A stretch of DNA of 64,000 nucleotides from Pseudomonas pisciculturae (lineage in GTDB: Bacteria; Pseudomonadota; Gammaproteobacteria; Pseudomonadales; Pseudomonadaceae): NCBI RefSeq assembly GCF_015461805.1, contig NZ_JACVZE010000006.1, positions 310,001 to 374,000 on the forward strand. The letters run 5' to 3'. The translations under genes were made by a program, and so were the position numbers. The notes below the pieces were generated by a model, which did no database searches, was not told where the DNA came from, and saw only the letters and a list, made by a program, of their open reading frames with translations. Every line of letters begins with the position of its first letter. Position 1 is the first letter of the stretch. Positions 44,662-52,711 of this stretch are shown here, piece after piece.

Positions 44662-45168
44662 TCACATGGCGTTATTGAGCGTCAGTGCATTGATGCGTAA
44701 CTTATTGATCAGCCGATCCAACTGCATCATTTCATCGTTGGACAACACCCCCAATAGCTTTTGATTGGCATCACAATACCGCTCAAACAAGCGCGTATAG
44801 AGGTCCCGGCCTTTATCGGTCAGGACGACCTTGGCAAACCGTGCGTTGTCCGGGTTGGACAGCCGGCGCAGATAACCTTCACGCATCAGGGTGCCGATGG
44901 TACGGGAGGTTTGGGCCATGTCGAGTTCGGCATGCTGGGCCAACTGACTCACCGTTGAACCCTCTGACTCGGTCAGAGAAGCAATGATGCGCCAGCGCCG
45001 ACGATTGATGCCAAATTCCTTTTTGCACAGTGTCTCGGTGACATGCCCGCAATCTCGGTAGACCAGGTACAGCCGATAATCGAGCATGTCCATCATCCGC
45101 TGAGGGTTAAAGATCCGGTCGTGCCCCGCTGGAGCAGTCGAGTAGGCCTTCAATTGTTCAACGTTCAT
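44662..45168 (-). CDS. MarR-family transcriptional regulator
   Basis: A 168-residue winged-helix protein with the MarR pattern: FGINRRRWRIIASLTESEGS, then the recognition part QLAQHAELDMAQTSRTIGTL and the wing RRLSNPDNARFAKVVLTDKG. It is convergent with the porin gene and divergent from the dehydrogenase gene at 45590. Related 15-bp inverted repeats on both sides (43245 and 45474) make it a candidate regulator of both neighbours. The ligand cannot be told from sequence. Confidence 0.9.
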   Translation of the reverse strand: MNVEQLKAYSTAPAGHDRIFNPQRMMDMLDYRLYLVYRDCGHVTETLCKKEFGINRRRWRIIASLTESEGSTVSQLAQHAELDMAQTSRTIGTLMREGYLRRLSNPDNARFAKVVLTDKGRDLYTRLFERYCDANQKLLGVLSNDEMMQLDRLINKLRINALTLNNAM

Positions 45169-45589
45169 GGGGGGATGCTCCTATTAAAGCGGTGAGCTTA
45201 ATTACTAGCAAAGCTTATGCCGGAATCGTCCTACAGCCCCGACGCATTTAAATCATGTGATTTATCTAGGTCGAGCCAGGAACGCCCAAACTGTCACCCT
45301 GACTGCGCGCCACTTATGGTAACGCCTGGCCGGGCGATGACTGGGGTAGGTGCACCTATCGTTACGTTTTGAGGCGTGCCAGCAGCGATCCAAAACGGGG
45401 CGCTAAGCATCGACTTGGCGCACTCTCCACCGATTCAAGGCTTTGTTCCCGGCATTGCTGGCATGCGCGCAGATATGACTTAGTCAAATCAACTACAGGC
45501 TCTTAAATTCGATCCATGCAAGGCGGGTGGTGTGAAACTAAAAGCGCCCCTGGTGAAGTGCTTTATGGGTTCTTTGAAGGAAGTCTGAG
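45169..45589. promoter_or_regulatory. 421-bp divergent region with several inverted repeats
   Basis: No coding frame of note. Three palindromic sites stand out: TAAATCATGTGATTTA at 45249-45264 (perfect 16-mer), TAGGTGCACCTA at 45347-45358 (perfect 12-mer), and TATGACTTAGTCAAA at 45474-45488 (similar to the 43245 site). They lie between the marR gene and the dimethylglycine dehydrogenase-like gene, and may bind MarR or a betaine-responsive regulator. Confidence 0.45.
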
Positions 45590-48016
45590 ATGAAAACGAA
45601 AACTCAAGTCGTGGTGATTGGTGGTGGTGTCATCGGTTGCTCCGTCCTTTACCACCTGACCAAATTTGGCTGGCGTGACGTCATGCTGTTGGAGCGCAAG
45701 GTGCTGACAGCAGGGTCGACCTGGCACGCCGCGGCGGGCTTTCATACGCTCAACGGCGACATGAACATGGCTCGCCTGCAGAGTTACACCATCGAACTTT
45801 ATAAAGAAATCCAGGAAGTGGGTGACCAGGATGTCGGCATCCACATTCCGGGCGGCATCAGCCTTGCCGCCACCCCGGAGCGCTGGGAGTTCCTGCGCAC
45901 CGAGTACACCCGTCACAAGTTCATGGGCATCGACTCCCAACTGATCACGCCCTCCGAAATCGCGGCGGCCTGTCCCTTGGTGGATGTGACCGATGTTCTC
46001 GGCGGCTTGTGGTTCAAGGATGAGGGCCACCTTGATCCCTATGGCTGCACCCAGGCGTATGCCCGTGCGGCGCGCAAAAATGGTGCTGAGATTCACCAGC
46101 AGACCAAGGTTGACGCGCTCAACCAGCGCCCTGATGGCACCTGGGATGTGGTGACGGATCAGGGCGTTATCCATGCCGAACACGTGGTCAATGCGGCAGG
46201 CCTATGGGCGCGGGAAGTGGGGGCCATGGCTGGAGTCAAGCTGCCCCTGATTCCGATGGAACACCATTACCTCATCACCGAAGAAATTCCTGAGCTCAAA
46301 GCCTTCGGCAAAGAAATCCCGGTGATCGCCGACCTCGACGGCGAAATCTACATGCGCCAGGAACACAATGGCGTGCTGCTGGGGGTGTACGAGAAAAACT
46401 GCCTGCCATGGGCGCTCGACGGCACCCCGTGGAGCTACGGCGAGAGCGACCTGCTGGTGCCCAACCTGGAGCGCCTGGAAGATGCCTTGCTCAAGGGCTT
46501 TGAGCGCTTCCCTCTGGTGGGCGAGGCCGGTATCAAGAAAATCGTCAACGGCCCCTTCACCTTTACGCCGGACGGCAACCCAGTGATTGGCCCGGTGCGC
46601 GGCAAGCGTAATTATTGGGTGGCGGCCGGCTGCATGGCCGGTTTCAGCCAGGGCGGCGGTATCGGCTTGGCGTTGGCCCAGTGGATGATCGAAGGTGAGC
46701 CCCATGACAACGTGTTCGCCATGGACGTTGCCCGCTATCCGAACCTTACCCAGAACTACGTGACGGCCAAGGCCAAGGAGTTTTACGGCAACCGCTTTTA
46801 CCTGGCCAAGCCCAACGAGCAATGGCCTGCCGGCCGCCCGCTGAAAACCACCCCGATCTACGAAGATCAGAAAAAAGACAATGCTATTTTCGGTGTCGGC
46901 TACGGCCTGGAAACGCCACTTTGGTTTGCTCCGCCTGGCGTTGAGGCGATAGAAATCCCGACTTTCCGTCGCTCCAATGCCTTTGAACACGTGGCCGCCG
47001 AGTGCAAGGCAGTGCGTGAGCATGTCGGTGTGTTCGATGCGGCGAGCTTTGCCAAATACGAGATCAGTGGCCCGCACGCCGCCGAGTGGCTGGACAGGGT
47101 ATTTGCCAACCGCCTGCCGGACATCGGCCGAGCACGCCTGGCGCCGTTGTTGCTGGAGTCCGGCAAGCTCAAGGGCGACCTGACCATGTTGAGGCTGGCC
47201 GAAGACCGGTTCATGGTCACCGGCTCCGGTTACCTGCAGGAATGGCATCAGCGTTGGTTCGAACAGCATCTGCCAAGCACCGGTGTGTTGATCGAAAACC
47301 GCAGCGAAACCTGGATGGCCCTGGCGATTTCCGGTCCCAAAGCCCCTGCACTGTTGCGCGCCGCGTTTGGCCCGAACGTGCTGGACGGTATGGAGCGGGT
47401 ACTCTCGGTGCGCGAGGTCGATCTGGGTTTCGCACCTGGGCGAATTGCGCGCATTGGCCTGTCGGGTGAGTTGGGCTTTGAGGTTTACGTTGAGGCGCAA
47501 TACCTGCCGAGTGTTTACAAGGCGCTACTGGCCGCGGGTGAAGCCTTTGGCCTGACTAAAATCGGGGTATGGGCCCTGATGTCGCTGCGCTTGGAAAAGA
47601 GCTACGGCATCTGGAATCGCGAGTACGCCACGGACTATACCGCTGCCGAAAGCGGGCTGGACGCCTTCGTAGATTTCAACAAACCCGGCTTTATTGGGCG
47701 TGACGCGGCCCTGCGCGAGCGCGAAAAGGGCCCGTCTCGCCGCCTGGTTACGCTGGTGGTCGACGCTGTGGATGCCGATGCATCCGGTTTCGAGCCCATC
47801 TGGCTCGGTGACCAACTGGCTGGCTACACCACGTCCGGTGGCTTCGGTCACACCGTCGGCAAGAGCATCGCCATGGGCTACGTCGATGCCGACAAGATCG
47901 ACACCGACGCTCAGTACGGGGTGGACGTGTTGGGCGATCGCCGCCCGGCACGCCTGATCCTCGATTGCACCTTCGACCCCTCTGGCGCACGCATGCGCGC
48001 AACCCTCAACGCCTGA
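45590..48016 (+). CDS. Dimethylglycine/sarcosine dehydrogenase-like flavoprotein with folate-binding domain
   Basis: The 808-residue protein has an N-terminal FAD-dependent amine oxidase domain (VVVIGGGVIGCSVLYHLTKF at residues 8-27, and GSTWHAAAGFHT, where relatives attach FAD through histidine). From about residue 430 it has GcvT-like domains that bind tetrahydrofolate (FAKYEISGPHAAEWLDRV; LRLEKSYGIWNREY). This is the layout of mitochondrial dimethylglycine dehydrogenase, unlike the DgcA/DgcB pair used by P. aeruginosa. It would remove an N-methyl group and pass it to folate and the electrons to ETF, which is encoded next. Sarcosine or another N-methylated amino acid is an alternative substrate. 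Confidence 0.85.
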   Translation: MKTKTQVVVIGGGVIGCSVLYHLTKFGWRDVMLLERKVLTAGSTWHAAAGFHTLNGDMNMARLQSYTIELYKEIQEVGDQDVGIHIPGGISLAATPERWEFLRTEYTRHKFMGIDSQLITPSEIAAACPLVDVTDVLGGLWFKDEGHLDPYGCTQAYARAARKNGAEIHQQTKVDALNQRPDGTWDVVTDQGVIHAEHVVNAAGLWAREVGAMAGVKLPLIPMEHHYLITEEIPELKAFGKEIPVIADLDGEIYMRQEHNGVLLGVYEKNCLPWALDGTPWSYGESDLLVPNLERLEDALLKGFERFPLVGEAGIKKIVNGPFTFTPDGNPVIGPVRGKRNYWVAAGCMAGFSQGGGIGLALAQWMIEGEPHDNVFAMDVARYPNLTQNYVTAKAKEFYGNRFYLAKPNEQWPAGRPLKTTPIYEDQKKDNAIFGVGYGLETPLWFAPPGVEAIEIPTFRRSNAFEHVAAECKAVREHVGVFDAASFAKYEISGPHAAEWLDRVFANRLPDIGRARLAPLLLESGKLKGDLTMLRLAEDRFMVTGSGYLQEWHQRWFEQHLPSTGVLIENRSETWMALAISGPKAPALLRAAFGPNVLDGMERVLSVREVDLGFAPGRIARIGLSGELGFEVYVEAQYLPSVYKALLAAGEAFGLTKIGVWALMSLRLEKSYGIWNREYATDYTAAESGLDAFVDFNKPGFIGRDAALREREKGPSRRLVTLVVDAVDADASGFEPIWLGDQLAGYTTSGGFGHTVGKSIAMGYVDADKIDTDAQYGVDVLGDRRPARLILDCTFDPSGARMRATLNA

Positions 48017-48034
48017 TTGTCTGGACATCACGGT

Positions 48035-48058
48035 CTGCGCTCTTTGTTAAGAGCGCAG
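48035..48058 (+). other. Intercistronic hairpin before etfB
   Basis: CTGCGCTCTT and AAGAGCGCAG form a perfect 10-bp stem with loop TGTT and no T run. It lies between the dehydrogenase and etfB genes and probably affects mRNA processing or stability rather than termination. Confidence 0.5.
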
Positions 48059-48092
48059 CGCGACCGGCTACCTGAAATACGGAATCGAACCT

Positions 48093-48842
48093 ATGAAAGT
48101 GCTAGTGGCTGTAAAGCGCGTCATTGATCACAACGTCAAGGTGCGCGTGAAAAGTGATGGCTCAGGCGTTGACCTGAACGCCGTCAAGATGAGCCTAAAC
48201 CCCTTCGATGAGATTGGTATCGAAGAAGCGGTGCGGCTAAAGGAGCAGGGTATTGCGACGGAGGTGATCGCCGTGACCTGCGGCACCGACGCTTGCCAGG
48301 ATGTGCTGCGCACCGCCCTGGCCTTGGGGGTTGACCGTGCCGTCCTCGCCCAAAGCGAGATTGAATTGCAGCCCCTGGCGGTGGCCAAGATCCTTAAAGG
48401 CCTGATTGCCCGCGAAGCCCCCGACCTGGTGATCCTGGGCAAACAAGCGATCGACGACGACTGTAACCAGACCGGCCAGATGCTCTCGGCGCTATTGGGT
48501 TGGGGGCAGGCCACGTTTGCCAGCCGCATCGAGACCGAAGAGGGCGCGGTGCGGGTCACCCGTGAAATCGACGGCGGTATGCAGACCCTGCGCTTGGTGC
48601 TGCCGGCCGTGGTGACCACCGACTTGCGCTTGAATGAACCGCGCTACGCCAGCCTGCCCAGCATTATGAAGGCGAAGAAAAAACCCATCGAAGTGATCGC
48701 CGCCGCCGAACTGGCTGCCGACCTTGCCCCTCGCATCAAGACCTTGCGCGTCGCCGAGCCGGCAACGCGCAAGGCCGGGGTGAAAGTAGCCAGCATTGCC
48801 GAGTTGATCGACAAGTTGAAAAACGAAGCCAAGGTCATTTGA
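48093..48842 (+). CDS. etfB: Electron transfer flavoprotein beta subunit
   Basis: A 249-residue ETF beta subunit, starting [20 protein letters not shown] with the usual pattern [16 protein letters not shown], then [19 protein letters not shown] for nucleotide binding. It forms a dimer with the alpha subunit encoded 12 bp downstream. It is the expected electron acceptor for the dehydrogenase encoded upstream. Pseudomonads normally have a housekeeping etfBA elsewhere, so this is probably a dedicated copy. Confidence 0.94.
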   Translation: MKVLVAVKRVIDHNVKVRVKSDGSGVDLNAVKMSLNPFDEIGIEEAVRLKEQGIATEVIAVTCGTDACQDVLRTALALGVDRAVLAQSEIELQPLAVAKILKGLIAREAPDLVILGKQAIDDDCNQTGQMLSALLGWGQATFASRIETEEGAVRVTREIDGGMQTLRLVLPAVVTTDLRLNEPRYASLPSIMKAKKKPIEVIAAAELAADLAPRIKTLRVAEPATRKAGVKVASIAELIDKLKNEAKVI

Positions 48843-48854
48843 AGGGGAACCACC

Positions 48855-49787
48855 ATGTCTGTACTTGTTATTGCCGAGCATGATGCCGGCACGATCAAAT
48901 CCGCTACGTTCAACAGTATCACGGCCGCCCGGTTGATCAGCGCCGACGTGCATGTGTTGGTTGCCGGTTTGTCTTGCGGCGCTGCCGCTGAGCAGGCCGC
49001 AACGCTTAATGGCGTCAGCCAGGTCCTGTTGGCCGATGCCGCGTCATTGCAGCATGGCCTGGCGGAAAACCTGGTGCCCTTTATCGTCAGCCTGGCGGCG
49101 GAATACGCCCACGTGGTTTTCAACGCGACCGCCCAAGGCAAGAACCTGGCGCCCTGCGTGGCAGCGCTATTGGATGTGGCGCAAATCAGTGACGTACTCA
49201 AGGTCATCGGCGCCGACACGTTTGAACGCCCCATTTATGCCGGCAACGCCATCGCGACGGTACAGGCGACCGATGCCAAGGTGGTCATGACCGTGCGCTC
49301 GACCGCCTTCGAGGCAACGACGCAAGGGGGACAATCTGTCCCGATCCTACGGGTGGCCGGCGGCGCTGAAGCTGGCACTTCGAGCTTTATCGGCGCCAAT
49401 ACACTGAGCAGTGATCGGCCCGAACTGATTGCGGCCAAGGTCATCGTCAGCGGTGGCCGCGCACTGGGCAGCAGCCAAAGTTATCAGCAGGTACTCACGC
49501 CGTTGGCGGACAAACTTGGCGCCGCACTGGGGGCCAGCCGTGCAGCGGTGGATGCCGGATACGCACCCAACGACGCCCAGGTAGGGCAGACCGGCAAGAT
49601 TGTCGCGCCTGATCTGTACATCGCCGTGGGCATCAGTGGGGCCATACAGCACCTGGCGGGGATGAAAGATTCTAAGGTCATCGTGGCCATCAACAGCGAC
49701 CCGGATGCGCCACTGTTTGGCGTCGCCGACTACGGCATTGTCGGCGACTTGTACGAGCTGGTTCCGCAGCTCACCGCCGCCCTGTAG
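48855..49787 (+). CDS. etfA: Electron transfer flavoprotein alpha subunit
   Basis: A 310-residue ETF alpha subunit. The FAD-binding C-terminal part contains [20 protein letters not shown], then [40 protein letters not shown] and [20 protein letters not shown], all standard. It carries electrons from the flavoprotein dehydrogenase to ETF:quinone oxidoreductase, encoded at 52712. It starts 12 bp after etfB with AAGGGGA as site. Confidence 0.95.
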   Translation: MSVLVIAEHDAGTIKSATFNSITAARLISADVHVLVAGLSCGAAAEQAATLNGVSQVLLADAASLQHGLAENLVPFIVSLAAEYAHVVFNATAQGKNLAPCVAALLDVAQISDVLKVIGADTFERPIYAGNAIATVQATDAKVVMTVRSTAFEATTQGGQSVPILRVAGGAEAGTSSFIGANTLSSDRPELIAAKVIVSGGRALGSSQSYQQVLTPLADKLGAALGASRAAVDAGYAPNDAQVGQTGKIVAPDLYIAVGISGAIQHLAGMKDSKVIVAINSDPDAPLFGVADYGIVGDLYELVPQLTAAL

Positions 49788-49857
49788 TACGCAACCTGCA
49801 AGAAAAGTCGGTATGTGTCATGCGTGATTCATTGTCCATTCTAAAAGAGGCGCGATC

Positions 49858-50898
49858 ATGAAAAGAGTGACCAAAGGCGTGAGTGTCGGGGTATTCCTGG
49901 CCGCAGGTTTGCTGGCCAACACGGCAATGGCAGCGACGGGAAACACGTGGTGCGACAACAACAAGATGGTGCGCTTCGCCGAAGTTGGCTGGGACAGTGG
50001 CAAGTTTGAAACCGAGATCATTCGGCAGTTGATGGAGCGGGGTTATGGCTGTCAGACCGAAACGGTGCCAGGGACTAATCCCATCACCATGGGGGCGTTG
50101 ATCGGCGGCAAGCTGCAACTGTTTGTCGAGTACTGGCAGGGCCGCACAGACACGATGGAGCAGGCGGCAAAAGATAAAAAAATTCAGTTTATTGGGTCGC
50201 TGGTCAAGGGCGGTGGTATCGAAGGTATCTACGTGCCCGAGTATGTGATCAAGGGCGACCCCGTCAACGGCATCAAGCCAATGGCCCCCGACCTGAAAAG
50301 CGTCGCGGATTTGCCCAAGTACCAGGCCCTGTTCAAGGATCCGGAAGACCCGAAGATGGGCCGTTTCTTGAATTGCCCATCGGGCTGGAGTTGTGAAAAG
50401 GATAATAATCAGCGTATGAAGGCCTATGGCTTGACGACGACCTACAACAACTTCCGACCTGGCACCGGGGCGGCCTTGGATGCGGCTATCGCCGGTGCTT
50501 TTCAGCGTAAACAAGCGCTGTTGTTCAGTTACTTTGAACCTTCCAGCATCCTCGGCAAGTACAAGTCCATTCGCCTGGAAGAACCCACCTGGACTGAAGA
50601 CTGTTGGAAAACCATCAACGGCAGCACGCAAGACAATCCGTGCGGCTCGGCTTCTCCGGCTACCAATTTGACCACGGCAGTCGCGATTGATTTTGCCGCG
50701 GCGAACCCCGGTCTGGTGGCATTGATCAGCAAGGTTGAACTGCCGATCACCACCGTCAACGAAGCCATCGCGGAAATGGCCGATAAGAAAATCCCGGCAG
50801 AAAAAATGGCTGAACAGTTTCTGCGCGACAACCCGTCGGTGTGGAAGGCCTGGGTGCCCGAGCAAATCGGCGCAACAATTCAAGCTTCGCTTAACTAA
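49858..50898 (+). CDS. Periplasmic substrate-binding protein of a glycine betaine/proline-type ABC importer
   Basis: The 346-residue precursor has a signal peptide (about residues 1-25, ending NTAMA). The mature protein is of the OpuAC/ProX type II binding family (VRFAEVGWDSGKFETEIIRQ; LQLFVEYWQGRTDTM; tryptophans that can form the aromatic cage for a quaternary amine). Permease and ATPase genes follow. The neighbours suggest glycine betaine or a similar betaine as ligand, for use as a nutrient. A hairpin with a T run just behind the gene may raise its expression over the membrane parts. Confidence 0.88.
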   Translation: MKRVTKGVSVGVFLAAGLLANTAMAATGNTWCDNNKMVRFAEVGWDSGKFETEIIRQLMERGYGCQTETVPGTNPITMGALIGGKLQLFVEYWQGRTDTMEQAAKDKKIQFIGSLVKGGGIEGIYVPEYVIKGDPVNGIKPMAPDLKSVADLPKYQALFKDPEDPKMGRFLNCPSGWSCEKDNNQRMKAYGLTTTYNNFRPGTGAALDAAIAGAFQRKQALLFSYFEPSSILGKYKSIRLEEPTWTEDCWKTINGSTQDNPCGSASPATNLTTAVAIDFAAANPGLVALISKVELPITTVNEAIAEMADKKIPAEKMAEQFLRDNPSVWKAWVPEQIGATIQASLN

Positions 50899-50906
50899 CT
50901 GAGTAC

Positions 50907-50941
50907 CAGGGCCAACCTTATCGTTGGCCCTGCTGCTTTTT
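50907..50941 (+). terminator. Internal attenuator-like hairpin between binding-protein and permease genes
   Basis: CAGGGCCAAC and GTTGGCCCTG form a 10-bp stem with a 6-base loop, followed 4 bases later by a T run (50937-50941). It lies only 10 bp before the permease start, so partial termination or 3' protection of the binding-protein mRNA is likely. Confidence 0.6.
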
Positions 50942-50950
50942 GGAGTGACT

Positions 50951-51823
50951 ATGGGCGGTATATTTATACCCTTGTCGGTAGAAGAGTGGATCAACCGCTT
51001 CTTCACAGCCGTCGTACAGGATTATGGAAGCTATTTCCAAGCGGTCAGCGACTTCGTCTTGGCGTGGGCCTTGTTACCGTTGGAGCAAGGCCTGCGCGCA
51101 TTACCCGCCTGGACCATTCTCGCGCTGGTCGCGGTGCTGGCCTGGCTGGGCACGCGGCGGGTCATCACCACCCTGGCGTTGGTGGGGCTACTGTACCTGA
51201 TCGGGTGCTTCGGCTTGTGGGACAAGCTGCTGCAAACCCTGGCCATCATGCTGCTGTCGACTTTTCTGACCATTGTGATTGGTCTGCCGGTGGGTATCTG
51301 GATGTCCCGTAGCCGTTGGCTGAAAGTGCTGCTGGCGCCGGTGCTCGACATGATGCAGACCCTGCCGACCTTCGTGTACATGATCCCCGTGTTGATGCTG
51401 TTTGGCTTGGGCAAGGTGCCGGCGATTATTGCCACGGTGATTTATGCGTTGCCGCCGCTGGTTCGGCTCACTGACCTGGGCATCCGCCAGGTGCCGTCGG
51501 ACATGATCGAAGCTGGCCAGGCGTTCGGTTGCACACGCAGCCAATTGCTCATCCGCGTGCAGTTGCCGCTGGCCCGGCACAGCATCATGGCCGGCATCAA
51601 CCAGTCGATCATGATGGCCTTGGCCATGGTGGTCATTGCGTCGATGATCGGCGCACGTGGGCTGGGCGAAGACGTGCTAGCCGGCATCAACAATCTGGAT
51701 ATCGGCAAAGGCATGCAGGCAGGTCTGGCCATTGTCATCCTGGCGATCGTCATCGATCGGATCAGTCAGTCCTTCGGGCGCAGCAAACGCGAACGTCGCA
51801 TCAAGTCGGGTTACGGATCATGA
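50951..51823 (+). CDS. Permease subunit of the betaine-type ABC importer
   Basis: A 290-residue ProW/OpuAB-type permease. About six membrane segments are visible, and the coupling-helix region is FGCTRSQLLIRVQLPLARHS with the consensus pattern EAA...G (here IEAGQAFGCTRSQLLIRVQLP). The start is the ATG at 50951 behind TGGAGTGACT; an in-frame ATG nine codons earlier lies in the attenuator. The stop overlaps the ATPase start by 4 bp. Confidence 0.9.
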   Translation: MGGIFIPLSVEEWINRFFTAVVQDYGSYFQAVSDFVLAWALLPLEQGLRALPAWTILALVAVLAWLGTRRVITTLALVGLLYLIGCFGLWDKLLQTLAIMLLSTFLTIVIGLPVGIWMSRSRWLKVLLAPVLDMMQTLPTFVYMIPVLMLFGLGKVPAIIATVIYALPPLVRLTDLGIRQVPSDMIEAGQAFGCTRSQLLIRVQLPLARHSIMAGINQSIMMALAMVVIASMIGARGLGEDVLAGINNLDIGKGMQAGLAIVILAIVIDRISQSFGRSKRERRIKSGYGS

Positions 51824-52647
51824 GCACTGCGGTTCTGGAAGTTAAAGATGTTTTCAAGGTGTTCGGCGACGAGCCTGCGGCTGTACGCCGGGCCATCGAG
51901 TTGGCTAAAGCAGGCCATGACAAGCAGGCGATTATGGAGGGCAGTGGTTGTACGGTGGGTGTGAACAACGTCTCTATGACCATCAATAAGGCCGAAATCT
52001 ACGTGATCATGGGCCTGTCAGGCTCGGGCAAGTCCACCTTGGTACGCCACTTCAACCGCCTGATCGAGCCCACGTCGGGGCAGATCCTGCTCCACGGCAA
52101 GAATATCCTTGAACTGTCGGACACCGACCTGCGCACTGTGCGCCGCGAACAGATCAGCATGGTGTTCCAGAGTTTTGCGCTGCTGCCGCACAAGACGGTG
52201 GTGGAAAACATTGCCTTTGGCTTGATGGTCCGCGGTGAAGACAAACGCCTGAGCGAACGCAAGGCGTTGCACTGGATCGACGGCAAGCTGGGGCTCAAGG
52301 GGTTTGGTGACAAGTACCCGGATGAACTCTCTGGCGGCATGCGCCAGCGTGTCGGGTTGGCGCGGGCACTGGTGGCTGAAACCGATGTGGTGCTGCTGGA
52401 TGAAGCCTTCAGTGCCTTGGACCCACTGATTCGCAACGAGATGCAGGACATTCTCTTGGATATCCAGAAAGAGATGCACAAAACCCTGATTTTCATCACC
52501 CACGATCTCGACGAGGCGCTGAAGATCGGCACGCGTATCGCGATCATGAAAGATGGGCGGGTGGTCCAGGAGGGCACGCCTAACGAGATCATGAACCACC
52601 CGGCCGACGACTACGTAAGACGCTTCGTGGAAAAGCGCGGCCACTGA
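51820..52647 (+). CDS. ATPase subunit of the betaine-type ABC importer
   Basis: A 275-residue ABC ATPase with Walker A GLSGSGKST near residue 65, signature LSGGMRQRV, Walker B VVLLDEAFS and the switch histidine in FITHDLDEA. It is of the ProV/OpuAA group but lacks the C-terminal CBS pair that senses ionic strength in osmoprotectant importers, which fits a catabolic rather than osmotic role. The ATG at 51820 overlaps the permease stop (ATGA); the frame is open upstream inside the permease gene. Confidence 0.93.
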   Translation: MSTAVLEVKDVFKVFGDEPAAVRRAIELAKAGHDKQAIMEGSGCTVGVNNVSMTINKAEIYVIMGLSGSGKSTLVRHFNRLIEPTSGQILLHGKNILELSDTDLRTVRREQISMVFQSFALLPHKTVVENIAFGLMVRGEDKRLSERKALHWIDGKLGLKGFGDKYPDELSGGMRQRVGLARALVAETDVVLLDEAFSALDPLIRNEMQDILLDIQKEMHKTLIFITHDLDEALKIGTRIAIMKDGRVVQEGTPNEIMNHPADDYVRRFVEKRGH

Positions 52648-52664
52648 TTCTCTCTTCCTTCAGG

Positions 52665-52706
52665 CTGCACGAGGTTTCCACTCCTTTGCTCGTGCAGTCC
52701 TTTTTT
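52665..52706 (+). terminator. Rho-independent terminator after the ABC importer genes
   Basis: CTGCACGAG (52665-52673) and CTCGTGCAG (52689-52697) pair around a 15-base loop, then a T run begins at 52701. It closes the plus-strand transcript against the convergent ETF:quinone oxidoreductase gene. Confidence 0.75.
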
Positions 52707-52711
52707 CGTGC

